DNA of 29,206 nt from an uncultured Bacilli bacterium (GTDB taxonomy: Bacteria; Bacillota_I; Bacilli_A; RF39; UBA660). The notes beneath the pieces are model-generated. The model saw only the letters and a program-made list of their open reading frames with translations. It made no database searches and was not told the DNA's origin. The first letter of the stretch is position 1; each line of letters starts with the position of its first letter. The stretch spans positions 1 to 29,206 of the forward strand of contig CALVPO010000002.1 in assembly GCA_944351345.1 (NCBI GenBank). Direction: 5' to 3'. Position numbers and translations under genes: made by a program. Below, in pieces: positions 7,840 through 16,736 of the stretch.

Positions 7840-9159
7840 TTACTTAATTATTTTCCAATAACCATTTTTATTAGCACCAACTCTTTCAATATAATTATTT
7901 TCTAATAAAACTTTAAAATTTCTAATTATTGTTCTTTTATTTACATCCAAAAGTCTTGCCAATTCTTCTTGCGTTATGTTTGGTTTATCCATTATTAATT
8001 TTAATATTGAATTTTGTAATTTATTTAATGACATATCTTCTTTAAATACATCTGTTATTTTTTTGTTATCAAAACTATTACTATTAAAAGGAATAGTAAC
8101 TCTTATGTGATTAGCAAAAAATTCAAAAATATTTTTATCATATACCTTTAATACTCTTTGAATACCTGTACCAAGTTGCTCGACATAATTTAAATCTCTA
8201 AATACTCTCATTAATTCAGGATTTTTAGGATTCGAAAATCCTTCCAAAAATTCTGCTTGTGTTACGCCTTCCTGAATCCCACCATTTGATGATATAACAA
8301 GCTTATTATCAAATATTTCAAATTTTGGAGAATATCCATTACTCCAATCATTATGAACAAAAGCATTTGTAACTAATTCCTTGATTGCATTATAATCAAA
8401 TAGTTTTATTTCTTTTCTTTTTGGTACTTCTATTTTAGTAAACGTCTTATTTTCTATATTTATTCTATTTAATATATTCTCCATACTTTTTATTATAGAG
8501 CATGAACCATAATCTTCATTTTCAATTAAATTATATACATCATTTCCAGAATATCTAGCAAATTGAATAGAAATATTATTATTATCAGATAATAAATATG
8601 CAACATAATTAAATTTATCATCTTCTGTATATAAATCTAACTTTTTTAAGAAATTGTTATTTATCTCATATCCTTGTTCTTGATAATAAATTTTTAATAT
8701 TTTAAATTCTAAATTTTGATTAGGTGCTTTTATATTTTTTAATGAATTTCTTGTTCTTTTAGAAAATAAATTTAATATAGTTTCATTATTCATACATTCA
8801 ACAGAGCTTCCAATTCTAATAAAACAACTATCAGGTGTCATTCCCATTCCTCTTAAATAATAATGTTTTTCAGCCCCTTTAGCAATTACAATTTGAATAT
8901 ATTTTTTATTATCTTTTTCATTTACTACCACATCAAATAAACCTAAAGTTGAAGGCATAATATTGTCCTTTATTCTATCTTTTATCGTTCTTTGCAACAA
9001 ATCTACATTACCTAAATTATCTCTAATATTACCATTATCATCAACACCGATAAAAATATTACCTCCATCTGTATTTAAAAAAGAAATAACTTCTTTTTCT
9101 AAACTATCTGTAAGTTTTATTTTAAACTCATTTCTTTTATCTTCAACTACATCAATCAT
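7840..9159 (-). CDS. AlbA_2 (Schlafen-like) / HATPase / winged-helix ATP-binding regulator
   Basis: A 439-residue protein with three parts. Residues about 8-140 match the AlbA_2 putative DNA-binding domain (KRNEFKIKLTDSLEKEVISF, LNTDGGNIFIGVDDNGNI, SCFIRIGSSVECM). Residues about 250-345 match the RecG C-terminal-type HATPase region (IKELVTNAFVHNDWS, NKLVISSNGGI, NPELMRVFRDLNYVEQLGTG). Residues about 375-439 form a winged helix (ITQEELARLLDVNKRTIIRNFKVL). Proteins of this build are commonly annotated as ATP-binding or transcriptional regulator proteins, with poorly known function and frequent occurrence as accessory genes. GGAGGT precedes the ATG. The promoter consists of three exact 12-bp repeats, a strong hint of autoregulation. 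It sits as an apparent insertion between valS and folD. Confidence 0.85.
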   Translation of the reverse strand: MIDVVEDKRNEFKIKLTDSLEKEVISFLNTDGGNIFIGVDDNGNIRDNLGNVDLLQRTIKDRIKDNIMPSTLGLFDVVVNEKDNKKYIQIVIAKGAEKHYYLRGMGMTPDSCFIRIGSSVECMNNETILNLFSKRTRNSLKNIKAPNQNLEFKILKIYYQEQGYEINNNFLKKLDLYTEDDKFNYVAYLLSDNNNISIQFARYSGNDVYNLIENEDYGSCSIIKSMENILNRINIENKTFTKIEVPKRKEIKLFDYNAIKELVTNAFVHNDWSNGYSPKFEIFDNKLVISSNGGIQEGVTQAEFLEGFSNPKNPELMRVFRDLNYVEQLGTGIQRVLKVYDKNIFEFFANHIRVTIPFNSNSFDNKKITDVFKEDMSLNKLQNSILKLIMDKPNITQEELARLLDVNKRTIIRNFKVLLENNYIERVGANKNGYWKIIK

Positions 9160-9176
9160 ATCTTACCTCCATAACA

Positions 9177-9205
9177 ATTATAGCAAATGTCACTATAAAT
9201 GTCAC
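9177..9205 (-). promoter_or_regulatory. Promoter of the AlbA_2 ATPase gene, built from repeats
   Basis: GTGACA (9200-9205), exactly 17 bp, TATAAT (9177-9182). The -35 hexamer is part of the middle 12-bp repeat and another copy lies in the spacer. Transcription should start near 9170, at the GGAGGT site, giving a leader of about 11 nt. Confidence 0.7.
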
Positions 9206-9220
9206 TATAAATGTCACTAT
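9185..9220. repeat. Three tandem exact 12-bp repeats (operator array)
   Basis: AAATGTCACTAT is repeated three times without a gap (9185-9196, 9197-9208, 9209-9220). The period of 12 bp places copies just over one helical turn apart, over the -35 and spacer of the promoter, as expected for cooperative repressor or activator binding. Confidence 0.9.
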
Positions 9221-9281
9221 AAACATTAATCAAATAGAGGATTTATAATTAATTAACTTTAATATCTACCTTATATACTTA

Positions 9282-11822
9282 TTATATTTTTTTTAATATT
9301 TCTTCTAATCTTTCTTTCTCGCGAGCCAAATTTTCTCTCTCAGCCTCTACTACCTTAGAAGGAGCTTTATTAACATAATTATCATTAGAAAGTAACTTTT
9401 CTCTTCTAGCAATACTACTAACTAAATTATCTCTTTCTTTCTCAAGGGCCTCTCTTAATTCTTTTAAGTTCTTACTATTATCATAATATATATCAACACT
9501 AATATCACTAAAAGTAATAGTCTCTATATTAAACTCACTCTTATCATCAGTTAATTCTTTATCATGAAGTTTTAACATATTTACAACAATAAATTTAACA
9601 TCATCATTAGGAATATTAATTCTAACATAAAAATCATTACCTAAAGTTAACTCTTGTTTTTTATTTCTAAACATAGTAACAAACTCTAAAGCCTCATCTA
9701 CTAACTTCTCTTCATCTTTAAATATATACTTTTTCTTATATTCTGGATATTTAGATACCATTATAGAATCACTTTTCTTAATAGGCAACATACTATATAT
9801 TTCTTCAGTTACATAAGGCATAAATGGATGAAGTAACTTAATAATACTAGTTAAAACAACATATAAAACACTCTTTCTAGTATTATTCATATTAAATTTA
9901 GATAACTCTATATATCTATCACAAAATATATCCCAAATAAAACTATATAAATTATTACCAACTATATTAAAATCATACTTCTCCATATGCTTAGATACAT
10001 CTTTAATAACTTTATTTAACTTAGTTAAAATCCACTTATCTTCTAACTCTAAATCATCAAACTCTACTTCTTTTAAATCCTCTATATTCATAAGTACATA
10101 TCTAGAAGCATTCCATAATTTATTTATAAAATTCCAAGTCGATTTTACTTTTTCTTCATCATAACGTAAGTCCATTCCCATAGCCGTATTTGTAGTTAAG
10201 AAAAACCTTAAACTATCAGCACCATAATTATCTATAACATCCATAGGATCTACACCATTACCTAAGCTTTTACTCATCTTTCTTCCTGTCTTATCACGAA
10301 TAAGTCCATGAATAATACAATCTTCAAATGGTCTTTCACCCATAAATTCTAATCCTTGAAATGTCATTCTATTTACCCAGAATGGAATAATATCATATCC
10401 TGTTACTAATACATTATTAGGATAATATCTTTCTAACATTTTAGTATCATCAGGCCAACCTAGGGTTGCAAATGGCCATAGAGCACTAGAAAACCAAGTA
10501 TCTAAAACATCATTATCTTGTACCCAGCCTTCTTCCTTAGGCGCTTCCATTCCAACATATACACAATCACCTTTATACCAAGCAGGTATTTGATGTCCCC
10601 ACCATAATTGTCTAGAAATACACCAATCATAAGTAATCTCCATCCAATGATTCATAATTTTTTCATATCTTTTAGGAACAAAATTAACTTTTTTATCTTT
10701 ATCTTTTTGTACCTTAAGTACTCTATTGGCAAGAGGTCGCATTTTAACAAACCATTGACGAGATAAATAAGGTTCTACCATTGCATCAGTTCTCTCAGAA
10801 TGGCCAACAGAATGAGTAATCTTTTCTATTTTTACAAGTAAATCTTGTTCTTTTAAATCCTCAACTATTTTCTTACGACACTCAAACCTATCTAATCCTT
10901 GATATGAATAAGCATTCTCATTCATTGTACCATCTTTATTCATTACAACTACTCTTTCCAAATTATGCCTATTACCTACCTCAAAATCATTAGGATCATG
11001 TGCAGGAGTTATTTTAACAACACCAGTCCCAAACTCTGGATCAGCATGTTCATCAGCAATAACAGGAATCAATTTATTAACAATAGGCAAAATAACTCTT
11101 TTACCAATATACTTCTTATATCTATCATCATTAGGATTAACTATTACAGCAGTATCTCCAAGTAATGTCTCAGGTCTAGTAGTCGCAACCTCTAAATAAT
11201 CACTCTTATCCTCTAAATAATATTTAATATGATAAAAAGATCCCTTAACATCTTTATAAATAACCTCTTCATTAGATAAAGCTGTCTTACTAACGGGATC
11301 CCAATTTATAATTCTCTCTCCTCTATAAATAAGTCCCTTATTATATAAATCAACAAAAACTTTCCTAACAGCCTTCTGCATTCCTTCATCCATAGTAAAT
11401 CTTTCTTTAGAATAATCTACTGACAATCCTAATTTAGCCCATTGTTCATGAATAATTGATGAATGTTCATCTTTCCAAATAAAACATTCTTTTAAAAATT
11501 CATCTCTTCCTAATTCATACTTATCAATACCTCTTTCTTTAAGTCTATTAATAACCTTTACCTCAGTTGCAATAGCAGCATGATCAGTACCTGGCAACCA
11601 TAAAGCATCATACCCACACATCCTCTTATATCTAATTAATATATCTTGAATAGTTGTATCCCAAGCATGTCCCAAATGCAACTTACCTGTAACATTAGGA
11701 GGAGGTATAACTATACAATAAGGTTTCTTATCTAAATCACCACTCTTAAAATATCCTTTATTCCTCCAAATATCATACTTACCATCTTCAACTTTTTTAT
11801 GATTATATTTCTTATCTAACAT
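9282..11822 (-). CDS. valS: Valyl-tRNA synthetase
   Basis: Class I aminoacyl-tRNA synthetase that charges tRNA-Val in the cytoplasm. Seen: the HIGH motif variant HLGH (about 49-52) in IPPPNVTGKLHLGHAWDTT, GTDHAAIATE, the editing-domain signature ATTRPETLLGDTAVIVNP, SRQLWWGHQIPAWY, and KMSKSLGNGVDP at about 514. The C-terminus is the coiled arm typical of ValS (LREALEKERDNLVSSIARRE to EKERLEEILKKI). The length of 846 residues is normal. ATG 11822 is chosen; an in-frame GTG lies three codons earlier. It overlaps the end of the 147-aa gene by 11 bp, so translation is probably coupled. Expression is under the Val T-box upstream of that gene. Confidence 0.97.
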   Translation of the reverse strand: MLDKKYNHKKVEDGKYDIWRNKGYFKSGDLDKKPYCIVIPPPNVTGKLHLGHAWDTTIQDILIRYKRMCGYDALWLPGTDHAAIATEVKVINRLKERGIDKYELGRDEFLKECFIWKDEHSSIIHEQWAKLGLSVDYSKERFTMDEGMQKAVRKVFVDLYNKGLIYRGERIINWDPVSKTALSNEEVIYKDVKGSFYHIKYYLEDKSDYLEVATTRPETLLGDTAVIVNPNDDRYKKYIGKRVILPIVNKLIPVIADEHADPEFGTGVVKITPAHDPNDFEVGNRHNLERVVVMNKDGTMNENAYSYQGLDRFECRKKIVEDLKEQDLLVKIEKITHSVGHSERTDAMVEPYLSRQWFVKMRPLANRVLKVQKDKDKKVNFVPKRYEKIMNHWMEITYDWCISRQLWWGHQIPAWYKGDCVYVGMEAPKEEGWVQDNDVLDTWFSSALWPFATLGWPDDTKMLERYYPNNVLVTGYDIIPFWVNRMTFQGLEFMGERPFEDCIIHGLIRDKTGRKMSKSLGNGVDPMDVIDNYGADSLRFFLTTNTAMGMDLRYDEEKVKSTWNFINKLWNASRYVLMNIEDLKEVEFDDLELEDKWILTKLNKVIKDVSKHMEKYDFNIVGNNLYSFIWDIFCDRYIELSKFNMNNTRKSVLYVVLTSIIKLLHPFMPYVTEEIYSMLPIKKSDSIMVSKYPEYKKKYIFKDEEKLVDEALEFVTMFRNKKQELTLGNDFYVRINIPNDDVKFIVVNMLKLHDKELTDDKSEFNIETITFSDISVDIYYDNSKNLKELREALEKERDNLVSSIARREKLLSNDNYVNKAPSKVVEAERENLAREKERLEEILKKI

Positions 11823-12255
11823 ATTTATCACTCACTTTCTTATTATATAATAAATTTCCATAATCAATTGCCTTTGTAATATTACTTAATCCCATAATTT
11901 CCTCTACTTTATAGCTTTCATCTTTTTCACTAACTCTATAACCAGCGATAGTCTGATATTTCATAAATAAATTTATATTATTATGAAACCAAATATTTTG
12001 TCTATCAGTTACATATTCTGGAATATATATCAAAACATTAGAACAAACATTTTCTATTTTTACTATCATATGACCAACACTAGCTAAAATACAAGGAGCT
12101 CCATAATAATCTCCTACACCAAATTTATAACCTAATTTATACTTCTCAGAAAATTCTGTTATTACTTCTAAATGATTATTTACTATATTTCTATAAAAAC
12201 AGTCTTCTAAAATTTGATTTTCATCTGGTATTATATAAACACTTCCTCTATTCAT
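11812..12255 (-). CDS. Unknown 147-aa protein between T-box and valS
   Basis: Not recognised. The 147-residue soluble protein is rich in Tyr, Ile and Asn, with no membrane segment or motif known to me. It shows likely beta strands (YKFGVGDYYGAPCILASVGH, SNVLIYIPEYV) and a helical end. An AGGAGG site stands 5-6 nt before the ATG. It is the first gene after the valine T-box and its last 11 bp overlap valS, so it is made only when uncharged tRNA-Val accumulates, together with the synthetase. This context suggests a role tied to translation or valine status, but nothing in the sequence proves it. Confidence 0.75.
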   Translation of the reverse strand: MNRGSVYIIPDENQILEDCFYRNIVNNHLEVITEFSEKYKLGYKFGVGDYYGAPCILASVGHMIVKIENVCSNVLIYIPEYVTDRQNIWFHNNINLFMKYQTIAGYRVSEKDESYKVEEIMGLSNITKAIDYGNLLYNKKVSDKYVR

Positions 12256-12272
12256 ATTTTCCTCCTAACAAT

Positions 12273-12495
12273 AAAAAAACGAACCTCGCCATAAGGACGA
12301 ATAGTTCGTGGTACCACCTTAATTCATAATAATTAATAATTATTACCTCTATGCTATAACGTTAACAACCGATATATTCTACTTAGATTCAAATATACAA
12401 CTCCCAAGCTACCTTCATATAACCATGCTACTAGTTCTCACCAACCACTAGCTCTCTTTTAACATAAATTATATTACTCCTCTTGTTCACAGTTT
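12273..12495 (-). ncRNA. T-box leader (tRNA-Val-sensing riboswitch)
   Basis: On the minus strand, the leader begins with GAACAAGAGGAGTA and AGAGAGCTAGTGG, GGTGAGAACTAGT (stem I features). It then carries AAGGTAGCTTGGGAG with a GTA valine specifier at 12410-12412. The conserved T-box AAGGTGGTACCACG (about 12307-12320) follows, and then a terminator hairpin from CGAACT to AGGTTCG (12280-12308) with a T run at 12273-12279. Uncharged tRNA-Val pairs with the specifier and with the UGGN bulge to favour the antiterminator. The specifier agrees with the downstream valS. A weak promoter (TGGATA 12533-12538, 17 bp, TATAGT 12510-12515) overlaps the end of the HD-domain gene. Confidence 0.95.
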
Positions 12496-12531
12496 TTTTT
12501 AATAACTATACTATATCACACTTTTAATTAT

Positions 12532-13287
12532 TTATCCAGATATTTTTCTATCTATATACATATTAAGTACTGCCCCTATTTGATTAAAAAACTTCTTGAT
12601 AGACTTATCTTTCATTTTTAGAGATGCTATTAATTTATCAACACACTCTTCCTGTTTAAGTAGTATATAGCTATAATGATAATTTAGTCCAAAAATTAAA
12701 CTTAATACTTCTAAAATATTATCAGCATCATTATCACTAACTTTATTACTTATAACTTGATATTGTTTAAAAGTATTATAAACTAAATCGTTAGGAAAAT
12801 TATCAATATGCATATCCATATATGGATAATTAATAACCATTCTAAAATTATCTATAGTATGAGCATCCTTTAACACTTTACAAAAATGAAGCATCTTATC
12901 ATTAAGTCCATTAGGAAGTCCAACCTTATTTTGACAATAAATACTTATTTTTATAACATCATCATATTTAGTATCATTAGTAATATCTCTAATCAACTTA
13001 TCACTATCAAATATTATATCAACACTTTTCTTACTATAATCAATAGCTCCATCAAGCATTACTGAAAACTTCATCTTATTACTAAATAAACCTATATCAT
13101 GAAAAAGACCAATAAAACCACAAACTATAACCTCTTCCTCAGTAAAAATTCCTAAATTACTAGCAATATCCTTACATAAATCCATCATTTTAATACTATG
13201 AAAATATAGAGCCTTAACATTACCTTTATTCATATCAAAACCTTTTATATACTGATTAAAAACCCTCATAATTTTTGTTTCCTTCAT
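12532..13287 (-). CDS. HD-domain phosphohydrolase-like protein
   Basis: A 251-residue soluble protein with an N-terminal HD superfamily pattern: His in ALYFHSIKMMDLC (about 30), the His-Asp pair in GFIGLFHDIGLFSN (about 63-64), and a later Asp in CKVLKDAHTIDNF (about 142) that could complete the metal site. Family members hydrolyse phosphate esters of nucleotides or other small molecules; the substrate here cannot be read from sequence. The C-terminal 60 residues are helical and unassigned. AAGGAG precedes the ATG by about 10 nt. It follows the deacetylase by about 100 bp and ends at the T-box promoter. Confidence 0.75.
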   Translation of the reverse strand: MKETKIMRVFNQYIKGFDMNKGNVKALYFHSIKMMDLCKDIASNLGIFTEEEVIVCGFIGLFHDIGLFSNKMKFSVMLDGAIDYSKKSVDIIFDSDKLIRDITNDTKYDDVIKISIYCQNKVGLPNGLNDKMLHFCKVLKDAHTIDNFRMVINYPYMDMHIDNFPNDLVYNTFKQYQVISNKVSDNDADNILEVLSLIFGLNYHYSYILLKQEECVDKLIASLKMKDKSIKKFFNQIGAVLNMYIDRKISG

Positions 13288-13390
13288 ACAGCACTACTCC
13301 TTAAATAACATATACTATAAATATATAACAAGTATATAATAATATTTTTCTTTTTTCAAGTCTTGTTTACAATGATTAACTAAAAATTAT

Positions 13391-14410
13391 CTAACTAGCA
13401 CTTCCATACATTGTAGCTTTCTTTAATTCCATGTCTTTTAAATAAAATAACTCAGATACTGTCACCAGTTGATATCCATAATCTAATAATTTTGGAATTG
13501 TAATAGATAAACTATTAGCAGTAGCACTATAAATATCATGCATTAAAATTATATCGCCATCACTTACTTTATCTAATATCTTATTACTTATTCTAGTAGA
13601 ATTATGATATTTCCAATCTAATGTATCTATATCCCAAATAATTACAGGTCTATCCATTAGCGCTAATATTCTCTTATTAGCGCTACCATAGCTAGGCCTA
13701 ATTAAGGTAGGATATGTATTTATAATATCGAAGACTAAATCATCTACTTTCTTAATCTCAGCTATAATCTCATCATTGGTTAATCTAGTCATAAGCTTAT
13801 GACTATACATATGATTACCTATCTCCATTCCCAATTTTTTCATTCTCAATATAGTATCCTCATATCCTTTAATATTAGTACCAAGAACAAAAAAAGTAGC
13901 CTTTACGTTATATTTTTCTAATATATCAAGTACCCTACTAGTATTAGCATTAGGCCCATCATCAAAAGTAAGAGCCACCATAGGTTTATTTTTATCTATA
14001 ACTTTATTATTATATAAATCATAATCATAATTATATAATACATCTTTAATATTCTTATCTAGAATAACACTACTACTATTTAAGTCAATCTCCATATTCT
14101 TAACTTGCTTATTTATAGTATTTTCTTTTTCTTTATACGTATATATATAAAGATCAACTATATTATTAACTAAAGTATAATCATAATCCATAAACAATTC
14201 ATAATCAGTACTATTAAAAATATTAAGCTCTAAATAATTATTTATATAACTATCTATAACCCTATCATTAAAATAAGGATATTCTATATGAATATTATTC
14301 TTATCATCTATATATTCTTTATTTAAGACAGTTTCTCTAGCATCATAAAAATAAAGTAAAATAGCCACTAATATAATTGTAGATACTACTATAAAAATAT
14401 ATTTTTTCAT
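13391..14410 (-). CDS. Membrane-anchored polysaccharide deacetylase (NodB domain)
   Basis: The 339-residue protein has a membrane anchor at about 5-22 (FIVVSTIILVAILLYFY), a short extracytoplasmic N-terminal region of about 120 residues, and a NodB homology domain from about 142. Motifs are complete: ALTFDDGP with catalytic and metal Asp, GNHMYSH with the two metal His, RPSYGS (the usual R.PYG with a changed spacing residue), IDTLDWK, and ILMHD with the catalytic His. Family members remove acetyl groups from GlcNAc or MurNAc of peptidoglycan, often giving lysozyme resistance. The layout resembles PgdA/PdaC-type enzymes. ATG 14410 is chosen for AGGTG 6 nt before it; GTG 14419 also starts the frame. 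Confidence 0.92.
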   Translation of the reverse strand: MKKYIFIVVSTIILVAILLYFYDARETVLNKEYIDDKNNIHIEYPYFNDRVIDSYINNYLELNIFNSTDYELFMDYDYTLVNNIVDLYIYTYKEKENTINKQVKNMEIDLNSSSVILDKNIKDVLYNYDYDLYNNKVIDKNKPMVALTFDDGPNANTSRVLDILEKYNVKATFFVLGTNIKGYEDTILRMKKLGMEIGNHMYSHKLMTRLTNDEIIAEIKKVDDLVFDIINTYPTLIRPSYGSANKRILALMDRPVIIWDIDTLDWKYHNSTRISNKILDKVSDGDIILMHDIYSATANSLSITIPKLLDYGYQLVTVSELFYLKDMELKKATMYGSAS

Positions 14411-14479
14411 AATATTCACCTAAATAATTATATAATTTTATTATAAATTATATTACTTATTAATATTTTAATTAATAAA

Positions 14480-14511
14480 GAAAAAATATTAAGAATAAAA
14501 TTTCTTAATAT
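14480..14511 (-). terminator. Terminator of the lemA-like to TPR operon
   Basis: Perfect 10-bp stem, ATATTAAGAA (14502-14511 read on the minus strand) with TTCTTAATAT (14486-14495), a 6-nt loop, then a T run. It lies 19 bp after the stop of the TPR gene. Confidence 0.85.
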
Positions 14512-14529
14512 CTATAATAAAATAATTAT

Positions 14530-15414
14530 TTAGAGCTTTGTATCGATTAAACTAATAATATCATTTAGTAAGAAATTAATGGCATCTAAAGTATTAACAT
14601 TACTATATTTTTTCTTATAGTCATTGCTAAGTTTTAAAGCAAGATGATAATTATTAGCATCTATGGCATCAAATAGATTTTTACAAGGAACATCTTTAAT
14701 CTCTGGGACAGTTAAAGATTCTTTAATTGTTAAAATAGTTTTTACTAACTTTACTATATATACTTCATTTTTTGATAAGCCACATCTTTTTTCTCGTTCT
14801 AATAAAAATTCTAATAACTCGTTATACTGTTTTTTTCTTATAAGCACCATAACTGTACTTCTTATTTTTTTATTAGCATTTATAGCTTGAATTAATAAAT
14901 TCATAGAAATAACATCTTGTACTGTCATTTTTTTGTGTTTTTTTACTAAATCATTTAATTGTTTTAAAGCATAAGGGAATTTTTTTCTAAAAGCTGCTAA
15001 TCTAATTTTATTTTGTAAATAAATGTCTTTATATCTTTTATCATTATTTGGAATCATTAAATCTTCATAAGTAATTCTTTCTATGTTCTTTCTATAATTA
15101 CAAGGAATATCTGTAATAATATTTAATAAATATAAATAATAATTATAATCTTTATGATAAAATTCATTGTCAGACTTTAATAATTTATCAAAAAATAAGA
15201 ATGCTTTATCATAATTTTTTTGCCTAATTTCTAACATAAACATTTGAAAACAAGCACTTAGATTATTAGGTTCTAATGCAAGGCACTTATTAAAACATTT
15301 TCTGGCTAGTTCATTATCATTAGCTGATATTAACTTTCTGCCATAGTAACATAAAGTATTAACATCTTTAAAATTATTATCAAATAACTTATTTAAAATA
15401 TCTTTATCTAACAT
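14530..15414 (-). CDS. TPR-like helical repeat protein
   Basis: The 294-residue soluble all-helical protein carries at least two tetratricopeptide-type units near the N-terminus: TLCYYGRKLISANDNELARKCFNKCLALEPNN (about 20-50) and LSACFQMFMLEIRQKNYDKAFLFFDKLLKSD (about 52-82). Degenerate repeats occur further on (FPYALKQLNDLVKKH, YHLALKLSNDYKKKY). Such proteins act as protein-protein scaffolds; the partner is unknown. It follows murC by 28 bp and is the last gene of the operon, just before the terminator. The gene before it makes a wall precursor enzyme, so a wall-assembly partner is possible but unproven. Confidence 0.75.
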   Translation of the reverse strand: MLDKDILNKLFDNNFKDVNTLCYYGRKLISANDNELARKCFNKCLALEPNNLSACFQMFMLEIRQKNYDKAFLFFDKLLKSDNEFYHKDYNYYLYLLNIITDIPCNYRKNIERITYEDLMIPNNDKRYKDIYLQNKIRLAAFRKKFPYALKQLNDLVKKHKKMTVQDVISMNLLIQAINANKKIRSTVMVLIRKKQYNELLEFLLEREKRCGLSKNEVYIVKLVKTILTIKESLTVPEIKDVPCKNLFDAIDANNYHLALKLSNDYKKKYSNVNTLDAINFLLNDIISLIDTKL

Positions 15415-15442
15415 CTTATTCCTCCATATATTATAAATAAAA

Positions 15443-16735
15443 TTATTGTTTTTCTTTTAATTTTTCTTTTAAAGAGTCTTCTAATTTAGATATATCATTA
15501 GGACTCATAAAGGCAAATACTGTATTATCATTACAAGTAAGTTTATCAGCCTCATTTTCATTAATATGATAGGCATTATCTAACTTGGATATAATTATAT
15601 CAGATGTAACATCTGGATAATCTTCTTGTTTTTCTCTAGCAGGGTGAATATCTAATATATAAACTTTATCAACCTTTTTAAATACGTCTACATAATCATC
15701 TGCAAACTCTTTAGTTCTAGTAAATGTATGAGGCTGAAATATTATTATTATTTTCTTATCACTATATTTTTGACAAATAGCATCTATAGTAGCTTTAATC
15801 TCATTAGGATGATGAGCATAATCATCTATAATTATATTATCTTTAATCTTAGTTTCTGTAAATCTTCTCTTAGCCCCTACAAATTCTTTTAAATTACTAT
15901 ATACCTCTTTATAATCAATTCTCTCTAAATAACATAATGTAATTACTGCTAAAGCATCCATAAGTTGTGCCTCGCCATATAAAGGTAATTCAAAATGTCC
16001 ATATCCATTTACATCAAAAACAATACCATCACTCTTATATTCTATATTAGTAGCTCTAATATCATTATTTTCTCCTAACCCATAAAAAACAACATCTGGT
16101 TTTATTTTCATTTTTCTAGTATAAGGATCATCACCATTAGCAATAACCATCTTACTAGCATTATTAGCATAACTAGTATAAGCATCAATAACATCATTTA
16201 TATCCTTAAAATAATCTACATGATCTAAATCTATGTTAGTAATAATTGCATAGCATGGATAATACTCTAAAAAATGTCTCTGGTATTCACATGCTTCTAA
16301 GACAAAATATCTATTATCTCTAAGTGCACTTCCTGTTCCATCACCAATCAAGTAATTAACACCTTGATTCCTAAGGGCTAACGCTAACATATTAGTAGTA
16401 GTAGTCTTACCGTGACAACCAGCAACACATATAGTCATAAATTCTTTAGTAAGTAAACCAACCATCTCATTATATTCAAGTATTTTAAGTCCCATATGGC
16501 GAGCTTTCACTAACTCTACATTATCATCACCTATACTAGCTCCTTTAATAATAGTAACACCTGGCTTTATATTTTCTTCATTATATACATATATAGGAAT
16601 ATTATTTTTAATAAGCTCATCCTCTGTAAAAAAATGCTTATCAACATCACTACCACTAACGGTATTACCTAACTGTTTTAATATAACAGCAAGAGCACTC
16701 ATACCAGCACCTTTAATACCAATAAAATAATACAT
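15443..16735 (-). CDS. murC: UDP-N-acetylmuramate--L-alanine ligase
   Basis: MurC adds L-alanine to UDP-MurNAc with ATP, the first peptide-stem step of peptidoglycan synthesis. Seen: FIGIKGAGMSALAVIL nucleotide-binding start, SGSDV, the ATP P-loop AGCHGKTTTTNML (about 103-115), DHVDYFKD, DDYAHHPNEI, and FQPHTFTRTKEF. The 430-residue length is normal. ATG 16735 is chosen: the protein motif starts within two residues and GGAAGGAG precedes it. It begins one base after the stop of the 160-aa gene, so translation is coupled. This gene shows that the organism makes peptidoglycan precursors. Confidence 0.97.
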   Translation of the reverse strand: MYYFIGIKGAGMSALAVILKQLGNTVSGSDVDKHFFTEDELIKNNIPIYVYNEENIKPGVTIIKGASIGDDNVELVKARHMGLKILEYNEMVGLLTKEFMTICVAGCHGKTTTTNMLALALRNQGVNYLIGDGTGSALRDNRYFVLEACEYQRHFLEYYPCYAIITNIDLDHVDYFKDINDVIDAYTSYANNASKMVIANGDDPYTRKMKIKPDVVFYGLGENNDIRATNIEYKSDGIVFDVNGYGHFELPLYGEAQLMDALAVITLCYLERIDYKEVYSNLKEFVGAKRRFTETKIKDNIIIDDYAHHPNEIKATIDAICQKYSDKKIIIIFQPHTFTRTKEFADDYVDVFKKVDKVYILDIHPAREKQEDYPDVTSDIIISKLDNAYHINENEADKLTCNDNTVFAFMSPNDISKLEDSLKEKLKEKQ

Positions 16736-16736
16736 A

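Noticed and set aside
9185..9220. CRISPR-like repeat
   Set aside because: Units are 12 bp and contiguous with no spacers.
8963..9229. Plus-strand frame with a repeated KCHY motif
   Set aside because: It is the antisense of the AlbA_2 gene and its 12-bp promoter repeats; no ribosome binding site.
10965..11165. Plus-strand frame inside valS
   Set aside because: Antisense of conserved synthetase sequence.
13355..13380. CAAGTCTTG palindrome after the deacetylase gene as a terminator
   Set aside because: The stem is only four pairs and the T run is on the wrong strand for the deacetylase.
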